Positions 24,228-27,403 of a stretch of 27,403 nt of DNA are shown here, one piece after another. How positions within the stretch are numbered: position 1 is the first letter of the stretch; each line of letters opens with the position of its first letter. The position numbers and the translations under genes were made by a program. Location of the stretch: positions 1 through 27,403 of IMG/VR virus record IMGVR_UViG_3300010354_000498; one strand, written 5' to 3'. This DNA comes from a virus. The notes below the pieces were generated by a model that searched no databases, was not told the DNA's origin, and was given only the letters and a program-made list of their open reading frames with translations.

Positions 24228-24778
24228 GTAAATGAAAATTCTCTAAAATGCATATTACAAGTAACAGTCATTCTTAAATTTTCGGATCTATGAGGTCTTA
24301 CTCCATGATGCAAATAACTTGGAAAAATAATTAATTCACCTTCTTCAACATCGGGAAAATAGCAATCTCCTGCTCCAAATAAAGTATCTAAATTGGATTC
24401 AGCAAGTTCGGTTGAATGCGTGTTATAAAAATAAAATTTAGCGTCTTTTTCTTTATCGTAATTTAAAAAATAATTTAGGGATAATTGATATCTTGGATGA
24501 GTATGTATTTCTTGATAATCACCCTTTTCATAAAAATTAATCCAAGGTTCGGACAATGCAAATTGAAGTTTTTTACTAAATTCTGAGCAAAATTCATCTA
24601 AGCATGGAGAAATAACAGGCAATAGTTCTTCTTTTGAAAAATATATTGTCCTTGTTTCTGAGTTCCAATGTTCTTTGCTTGAGTTATCTATTTTATATGA
24701 CGACATGATATACCTTTTAAAGGTATCGTGCTGAGGAACTTTATACTTAAAGTAATTTTGACAAAAAATGCTATACAT
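24224..24778 (-). CDS. 2-oxoglutarate/Fe(II)-dependent oxygenase
   Basis: This 184-aa protein has the pattern of the 2OG-Fe(II) oxygenase family often annotated in phages (2OG-FeII_Oxy_5/TIGR02466 type). WINFYEKGDYQEIHTHP supplies the first iron ligand (His92 or His94), S.NYFLNYD the following strand, and FPSYLHHGVRPHRSENLRMTVTCN the second histidine (His157/158) and the arginine (Arg169) expected to bind 2-oxoglutarate, with the usual closing Asn. The family hydroxylates proteins or small substrates using 2-oxoglutarate, O2 and Fe(II); the substrate here is unknown. The ATG at 24778 shares one base with the stop of the preceding small gene (TAATG coupling). An internal ATG at residue 25, after AAAAGG, is an alternative start, but the first 24 residues look protein-like, so the longer form is preferred. 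It is the last gene before the terminator. Confidence 0.88.
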   Translation of the reverse strand: MYSIFCQNYFKYKVPQHDTFKRYIMSSYKIDNSSKEHWNSETRTIYFSKEELLPVISPCLDEFCSEFSKKLQFALSEPWINFYEKGDYQEIHTHPRYQLSLNYFLNYDKEKDAKFYFYNTHSTELAESNLDTLFGAGDCYFPDVEEGELIIFPSYLHHGVRPHRSENLRMTVTCNMHFREFSFT

Positions 24779-24951
24779 TATTTTTTTTCACTTGCATTTA
24801 AAAGATACTCTACAGTGTTTGCAACGTCATTCATTGCATCTCTTAGAAAGGGTTGTTGGCCAGATTCTTGTTTAATTACAAATCTAGAATCATCAGTAAG
24901 AGTCCATCTCCACTGATTCATATCTTCACAATACCAGAGATTAATTTTCAT
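24778..24951 (-). CDS. Small conserved-type phage protein (57 aa)
   Basis: Starting at the ATG at 24951 gives MKINLWYCEDMNQWRWTL... and 57 residues. The reading frame can be extended to a TTG at 24972, but the ATG is preferred since it restores a compact N-terminus and a short overlap (11 nt) with the previous gene. The protein is rich in Trp at its start (WYCEDMNQWRWTL), has a polar middle and one amphipathic helix (LRDAMNDVANTVEYLLNA). It resembles small proteins I recall from cyanophage genomes, but the function is unknown. It is coupled to the dioxygenase gene by a one-base overlap, so the two are surely co-expressed. Confidence 0.7.
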   Translation of the reverse strand: MKINLWYCEDMNQWRWTLTDDSRFVIKQESGQQPFLRDAMNDVANTVEYLLNASEKK

Positions 24952-25135
24952 TTTCTTTTTTGTAATTCTCAATCCAATTTAGGAGTTTTTCAAGACCATT
25001 TAATTGATATTCAGTTTCTGTACAGTCTATATCAAATTCTTTTGATATATTGACAGTTTCTTTCATTGATTCTATTTTTTCTTTTATTGCTGAAACAGCA
25101 TATTCAAGATCAAAATTAGTTAGAGGAATCTCCAT
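24941..25135 (-). CDS. Small helical protein (64 aa), paralogue-like to upstream gene
   Basis: This is a 64-residue acidic protein with two predicted helices: residues 8-30 (DLEYAVSAIKEKIESMKETV) and 44-60 (EYQLNGLEKLLNWIENYKKE). The order helix, short loop, helix ending LLNWI is shared with the 60-aa protein just upstream, suggesting an old tandem duplication. The start overlaps that gene by 20 nt, and the stop overlaps the next gene. The function is not recognised; size and fold fit a small protein that binds a host or phage partner, but nothing in the sequence proves it. Confidence 0.65.
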   Translation of the reverse strand: MEIPLTNFDLEYAVSAIKEKIESMKETVNISKEFDIDCTETEYQLNGLEKLLNWIENYKKENEN

Positions 25136-25298
25136 GTTTAAATGCCTCCAGTTTGATCCAGTTTAAAAGTGCTTGCATTTCCATCATAGAAGAATCTGAT
25201 ATATTAACACCAGTATCTTTAAGATCTTTTGAATACTCAATGTAATATTCCAATGCTTTAATAGCAAGTTCTCGATCTTTTTCTGAAATTAGTGACAT
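25116..25298 (-). CDS. Small helical protein (60 aa), paralogue-like to downstream gene
   Basis: This 60-residue protein has two amphipathic helices (about residues 6-27, EKDRELAIKALEYYIEYSKDLK, and 36-52, MMEMQALLNWIKLEAF) and a short linker NISDSS. The ALLNWI motif and spacing match the next gene. It begins 20 bp after the 3' end of tRNA-Leu(UAG), without a clear ribosome site, and is probably expressed from the same transcript as the tRNAs. The function is unknown. Confidence 0.65.
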   Translation of the reverse strand: MSLISEKDRELAIKALEYYIEYSKDLKDTGVNISDSSMMEMQALLNWIKLEAFKHGDSSN

Positions 25299-25317
25299 AA
25301 AATCAAATTAAGTATAG

Positions 25318-25399
25318 TGCCCAAGAGAGGACTTGAACCTCCACAGATAAATCTACAGGAACCTAAACCCTGCGCGTCTACCAATTCCGCCACTTGGGC
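25318..25399 (-). tRNA. tRNA-Leu (anticodon UAG)
   Basis: A full cloverleaf with long variable arm is visible on the minus strand. The acceptor is GCCCAAG/CTTGGGC, the D stem GCG/CGC, the anticodon stem CAGGG/TCCTG with loop TTTAGGT (UAG, reads CUA/CUN), the T loop TTCAAGT, and the discriminator A. CCA is not encoded. It is one of two leucine tRNAs in the window and lies 3 nt from tRNA-Thr. Confidence 0.93.
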
Positions 25400-25402
25400 A
25401 GA

Positions 25403-25476
25403 AGCCCCCGACAAGACTTGAACTTGCGACCTGAGCTTTACAAAAGCCCTGCTCTATCCAACTGAGCTACGAAGGC
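25403..25476 (-). tRNA. tRNA-Thr (anticodon UGU)
   Basis: The cloverleaf on the minus strand has acceptor GCCTTCG/CGGGGGC (two G-U pairs), D stem GCTC/GAGC, anticodon stem GGGCT/AGCTC with loop TTTGTAA (UGU, reads ACA), T stem GCAAG/CTTGT and T loop TTCAAGT. CCA is not encoded and the discriminator is U. It starts 2 nt after the stop of the 89-aa gene, so processing must release it from an mRNA. Confidence 0.92.
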
Positions 25477-25478
25477 AA

Positions 25479-25748
25479 TCAATCAACAGGTAACATTTCT
25501 GGATTTTCCAGTTCAAGATCAAACATTAAAGGATGACATAATTCATCAATTAAATAAAATGAAGATTTATATAAATCTTCAGGTTCGTATCTTCTTTCGT
25601 TATCTGCCAAATGAATTATTTCCAAATCTTGCTCTGCAATTTTTGGAAGTTCGTCAAAAGTGAACGGAACTTGATTTATGAAGTACATCAAAACTATTTG
25701 AGTTTTTTTATTGTACCAAACATACGCGGTATCAATTCTATACCTCAT
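25479..25748 (-). CDS. Unrecognised small phage protein between tRNAs (89 aa)
   Basis: This 89-residue acidic protein starts with a hydrophobic beta-like part (YRIDTAYVWYNKKTQIVLMYFI). An acidic region follows (FDELPKIAEQDLEIIHLADNERRYEPEDLY), then FYLIDELCHPLMFDLELENPEMLPVD. I do not recognise a family. It sits between tRNA-Leu(UAA) (52 bp upstream) and tRNA-Thr (2 bp downstream), and it is probably translated from the same primary transcript before tRNA processing. The ATG at 25748 has only a weak GGAA upstream. Codon choice (A/T endings) matches neighbours, so there is no sign of recent import. Confidence 0.65.
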   Translation of the reverse strand: MRYRIDTAYVWYNKKTQIVLMYFINQVPFTFDELPKIAEQDLEIIHLADNERRYEPEDLYKSSFYLIDELCHPLMFDLELENPEMLPVD

Positions 25749-25800
25749 AGAACTAATTCCAATTACTTTTGACTATTTAGAGATGCTTAATGACCCCTAA

Positions 25801-25884
25801 TAGGAGTGGGGGGACTTGAACCCCCACGGGATTACTCCCAACAGATTTTAAGTCTGGTGTGTCTACCACTTCCACCACACTCCC
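25801..25884 (-). tRNA. tRNA-Leu (anticodon UAA), intron-less
   Basis: On the minus strand: acceptor GGGAGTG/CACTCCT, D stem GTG/CAC, anticodon loop CTTAAAA (UAA, reads UUA/UUG), long variable arm GGGA-GTAA-TCCC, T stem GGGGG/CCCCC with TTCAAGT, discriminator A, no encoded CCA. The first anticodon-stem pair is a C-U mismatch. Cyanobacterial tRNA-Leu(UAA) genes often carry a group I intron; this one has none. Confidence 0.93.
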
Positions 25885-25900
25885 AAAAAAAGTAATCGCG

Positions 25901-25926
25901 AGAAAAAATTGTGGGAAATTTTTTCT
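25901..25926. repeat. AT-rich inverted repeat in tRNA leader
   Basis: A perfect 10-bp inverted repeat (agaaaaaatt / aattttttct) with a 6-nt loop, located between the promoter at 25987-26015 and tRNA-Leu(UAA). On the minus strand its 3' arm carries a T run. It might act as a weak attenuator or as an RNase site for tRNA 5' processing. Confidence 0.5.
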
Positions 25927-25956
25927 TCCAAAAATGGAATTGAAGTCTGATTTTGG

Positions 25957-25981
25957 AGCGGAGTATTGAATTATCTCCGCT
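25957..25981 (-). other. 5'-end hairpin of the tRNA transcript
   Basis: A perfect 7-bp stem (AGCGGAG/CTCCGCT, 11-nt loop) begins almost exactly where transcription from the promoter just upstream should start, so the RNA would carry a hairpin at its very 5' end. Such hairpins can protect phage RNAs from decay; here that is an inference. Confidence 0.5.
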
Positions 25982-25986
25982 TTAGT

Positions 25987-26015
25987 ATAATACTACATGT
26001 AGTGTGTCATGTCAA
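25987..26015 (-). promoter_or_regulatory. Sigma70-type promoter TTGACA-N17-TATTAT driving the tRNA/dioxygenase transcript
   Basis: The minus-strand -35 TTGACA is at 26015-26010, the spacer is exactly 17 bp, and the -10 TATTAT is at 25992-25987. It begins 3 bp after the stop of the upstream gene. Genes downstream as far as the terminator at 24135 show no other promoter before 24227, so this is the likely source of their RNA. Confidence 0.75.
25992..26003. promoter_or_regulatory. Perfect 12-bp palindrome inside the promoter
   Basis: ACTACATGTAGT is its own reverse complement. It occupies the spacer next to the -10 of the promoter at 25987-26015, a position where a bound dimer would block RNA polymerase. 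No regulator is identified. Confidence 0.4.
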
Positions 26016-26018
26016 GTA

Positions 26019-26228
26019 TCAAAGAGGTTGTGCATAAACTAGAACATTATCATCAAGTCTAGAACGAACAACATCAAGTACATTCATAAATTGATTGACA
26101 GTTTCGCAATCAATTTGTTTTGTAGTTCCTGTGTTTGAATAAAGATAAAACTTCCTTTTAGTAGTATCTACTACACAGCGAGTCAGATACTCTTCTTGAT
26201 CATCATGCATTTGGGTTTCCCCGTTCAT
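26019..26228 (-). CDS. Unrecognised small phage protein (69 aa)
   Basis: The start is set at the ATG at 26228 (MNGETQMHDDQEEYLTR...). A frame extension to a TTG at 26285 exists but would cross the -35 and -10 elements of the promoter at 26238-26266. The RNA from that promoter would begin only about 2-5 nt before this ATG. A later ATG at 26210 is a second possibility. The protein has an acidic N-terminus, a beta hairpin (TRCVVDTTKRKFYLYSNTGTTKQIDC) and a helix (ETVNQFMNVLDVVRSRL). I recall similar small proteins from cyanophages but know no function. Its stop lies 3 bp from the next promoter, so each unit here seems to have its own control. Confidence 0.65.
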   Translation of the reverse strand: MNGETQMHDDQEEYLTRCVVDTTKRKFYLYSNTGTTKQIDCETVNQFMNVLDVVRSRLDDNVLVYAQPL

Positions 26229-26237
26229 TACCCCCTT

Positions 26238-26266
26238 ATAATACCAAGACCATCCTCTCTTGTCAA
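26238..26266 (-). promoter_or_regulatory. Sigma70-type promoter TTGACA-N17-TATTAT before the 69-aa gene
   Basis: The minus-strand -35 TTGACA is at 26266-26261, the spacer is 17 bp, and the -10 TATTAT is at 26243-26238. It is placed 2 bp after the stop of the 196-aa gene. The -10 and -35 hexamers are identical to those of the promoter at 25987-26015. Confidence 0.7.
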
Positions 26267-26268
26267 GT

Positions 26269-26859
26269 CTATGGATATGGAGCAAGACTGGTTGTTACAG
26301 AAGTCTCCCCTTCCATGCTTCCAAAAATTAAAACATCATTGGTATTGTTTGTAATATTTCCATGATAAACTCTTAGGGTTATAATCTTCCAACAACTTGA
26401 TTGATTAATTGAAGGTGTTGGTCCACAGTATGATACTGAATTTGTAATATTTGTTCCAATACCAGCTGCAGTGCCTACAGTAGAGTTTTGTTTAAATCCA
26501 ATATTATAAGTTCTTCCAACCCAAATTATTGATCTCAATACACCATTTAAATAAACACTGCCAGGAAAAGAAATATCCTTACTAATCATGGTTAAAGTAG
26601 TTAAATCATAATTTTTAGCAGGTACAGTAATATCAATTCTAGAATATGCAGTATTAATTTGAACAGAATTATTGTATATTCTTGTTAAAATATTCGAAGG
26701 ACTGTATGTAGAAACTTCTTCGGTATAATGATCAGCATATAGATATTTAAAATTGCCCTGAAATCCACTAGAAGTATTATTATCATCTACATATGTGGTT
26801 GCTTGTCCTAAAGGTGTTCCTGCGGCAACAGCTGGACTCTTGGGGGGAAAATCGGTCAT
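26269..26859 (-). CDS. Unrecognised beta-rich phage protein (196 aa), possibly virion-associated
   Basis: This 196-aa protein is rich in Thr, Ser, Asn and Gly. Its N-terminus is extended (DFPPKSPAVAAGTPLGQATTYVDDNN), followed by beta-like stretches (ISFPGSVYLNGVLRSIIWVGRTYNIGFKQNSTVGTAAGIGTNITNSVSY) and two cysteines around residues 144-156 (YCGPTPSINQSSCW). The composition and phrases such as AAGIGTNITNS resemble the fibre proteins further left, so a virion role is plausible, but no family is recognised. It has a good ribosome site (AGGAG 9 nt before ATG) and starts 3 nt after the stop of the 88-aa gene, so they form one operon. A sigma70-type promoter follows its stop directly. Confidence 0.75.
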   Translation of the reverse strand: MTDFPPKSPAVAAGTPLGQATTYVDDNNTSSGFQGNFKYLYADHYTEEVSTYSPSNILTRIYNNSVQINTAYSRIDITVPAKNYDLTTLTMISKDISFPGSVYLNGVLRSIIWVGRTYNIGFKQNSTVGTAAGIGTNITNSVSYCGPTPSINQSSCWKIITLRVYHGNITNNTNDVLIFGSMEGETSVTTSLAPYP

Positions 26860-26862
26860 TTA

Positions 26863-27129
26863 TTAATCTCCTATTTTCTTTGCAAACAAATGATAAAAAC
26901 AATCGATAGGAAGACCTCCATGTGATTGTAATTGAATTGTTCCATCACCTATCCTCTTTACAATCACATTTTGATGAGATCCAACAGGAGTAAGTGAGAC
27001 GGTTATACTATTTACATCAGCAATTTTTTCCCAATCTTCTGGAATTTTAATTTCGGAAGTATTTTTAACTCTTCCTCTATGAAAAACTACTTTATAAGGT
27101 GATTCAATACTATTGAATTCAGTTTCCAT
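26863..27129 (-). CDS. Small beta protein with phage-specific module (88 aa)
   Basis: Residues 35-88 (DVNSITVSLTPVGSHQNVIVKRIGDGTIQLQSHGGLPIDCFYHLFAKKIGD) match, from memory, a module found near the ends of larger phage structural proteins, where it reads TPIG.H..I.VK...D..I.LQS.GG.PI.CYYH..AE. Here it stands alone behind about 34 residues of unrelated N-terminus (ETEFNSIESPYKVVFHRGRVKNTSEIKIPEDWEK). It overlaps the end of the preceding gene by 11 nt, and it has a strong ribosome site (AAAGGAG, 7 nt). Neighbour 27119-27403 carries what looks like the next segment of the same module. No activity is known. Confidence 0.75.
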   Translation of the reverse strand: METEFNSIESPYKVVFHRGRVKNTSEIKIPEDWEKIADVNSITVSLTPVGSHQNVIVKRIGDGTIQLQSHGGLPIDCFYHLFAKKIGD

Positions 27130-27403
27130 TTTCTTTCTCCTTTAATTTTTCTAGTTCAAGAATTCTTTCTTTAGCAACTTCTTTTACAAGTCTTTCCATA
27201 TTATCATTTTCAAAGGTAAAAGAATAACCTTCATTTCCTCCTGGGTAATCTAAATGCGATGTTCCTTCATATTCAACAATAAGATCATCATCATATCTAG
27301 AAGCATGTAAAACATAATTATATTCGATTTCTTCATCTGAGAATGAAATGTTAGACCCAATATAAACTTTATTGTCTTCAATTTTTTCTACATACAGCAC
27401 ATA
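27119..27403 (-). CDS. Small acidic phage protein, 5' end outside window
   Basis: The frame stays open to the right edge, with a Tyr codon in the last three bases. The GTG at 27400 is therefore not necessarily the start, and the gene is treated as truncated at its 5' end. At least 94 residues are visible: LYVEKIEDNKVYIGSNISF, then IEYNYVLHASRYDDDLIVEYEGTSHLDYPGGNEGYSF, then a charged C-terminal helix (MERLVKEVAKERILELEKLKEKENGN). The middle part aligns loosely with the end of the 88-aa neighbour ([KR]I.D...I..[S]...I.[YC].Y.L.A) and continues into VEYEG...DYPG, which I recall following that module in larger cyanophage proteins. The function is unknown. Confidence 0.65.
   Translation of the reverse strand, partial: YVLYVEKIEDNKVYIGSNISFSDEEIEYNYVLHASRYDDDLIVEYEGTSHLDYPGGNEGYSFTFENDNMERLVKEVAKERILELEKLKEKENGN

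Noticed and set aside
24952-24972. TTG start at 24972 for the 57-aa gene
   Set aside because: It adds only a basic heptapeptide (RITKKK-like) that lies in the overlap with the previous gene; the ATG at 24951 is sufficient.
25318-25884. tRNA genes as an attachment site for integration
   Set aside because: There is no integrase, no duplicated tRNA 3' end, and the gene set is that of a lytic T4-like phage.
26019-26285. TTG start at 26285 for the gene upstream of the tRNA promoter
   Set aside because: The extension overlaps the end of the 196-aa gene and spans the -35 and -10 elements; the ATG at 26228 explains the layout better.

Overview
The window reads as the tail-fibre/adhesin end of a marine T4-like (myovirus) phage, most probably a cyanophage of Synechococcus or Prochlorococcus; a pelagiphage is the main alternative. 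The grounds are low GC, every convincing gene on the minus strand, T4-type late promoter octamers (TATAAATA, AATAAATA and the shorter CTAAATA) in front of structural genes, three tRNAs, an S74 (endosialidase-chaperone) fibre, and very large virion proteins of a type I recall from cyanomyoviruses. No host-derived metabolic gene such as psbA is present. Transcription runs from the right edge to the left edge.

Layout in the direction of transcription. (1) 27403-26019: small genes of unknown function, the first running off the window; two neighbours carry related versions of one short beta module. (2) 26015-24224: a transcript starting at a near-consensus host-type (sigma70) promoter with, in order, tRNA-Leu(UAA), an 89-aa gene, tRNA-Thr(UGU), tRNA-Leu(UAG), three tiny overlapping genes and a 2-oxoglutarate/Fe(II) dioxygenase. 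(3) 24227-24135: a third near-consensus promoter followed within about 60 nt by a strong UUCG-loop terminator. This promoter/short leader/terminator unit looks like a small RNA or an attenuator. (4) 24128-13379: two giant virion proteins (1799 and 1754 aa). The second carries extraordinary Tyr/Trp- and Tyr/Arg-rich tracts. (5) 13364-1: the adhesion block: a 587-aa fibre with a glycine-rich tip, a 123-aa fibre-assembly chaperone-like protein, two fibres (726 and 886 aa), an S74 fibre (705 aa), two adjacent seven-unit RCC1 propellers (390 and 395 aa), a 222-aa DUF4376-type assembly protein, and a third RCC1 propeller cut by the left edge.

How it fits together. The small-gene and tRNA block uses TTGACA-N17-TATNNT promoters, so the host polymerase could read it early. 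The virion block uses late octamers, usually one per gene, with the S74 and RCC1 genes chained by overlaps or 1-nt gaps. The fibres share recombining cassettes (for example the GIHT..SNVGIGTTNATSKLTVSG phrase). The RCC1 genes share a nearly identical N-terminal adaptor and keep their scaffold while varying loops. Together this suggests a region specialised in making and swapping receptor-binding surfaces.

The most unusual items are the aromatic/arginine tracts in the 1754-aa protein, the array of RCC1 propellers, and the possible anti-Shine-Dalgarno small RNA at about 24190-24135. No stretch longer than 300 bases lacks a gene, and I found no convincing plus-strand gene.
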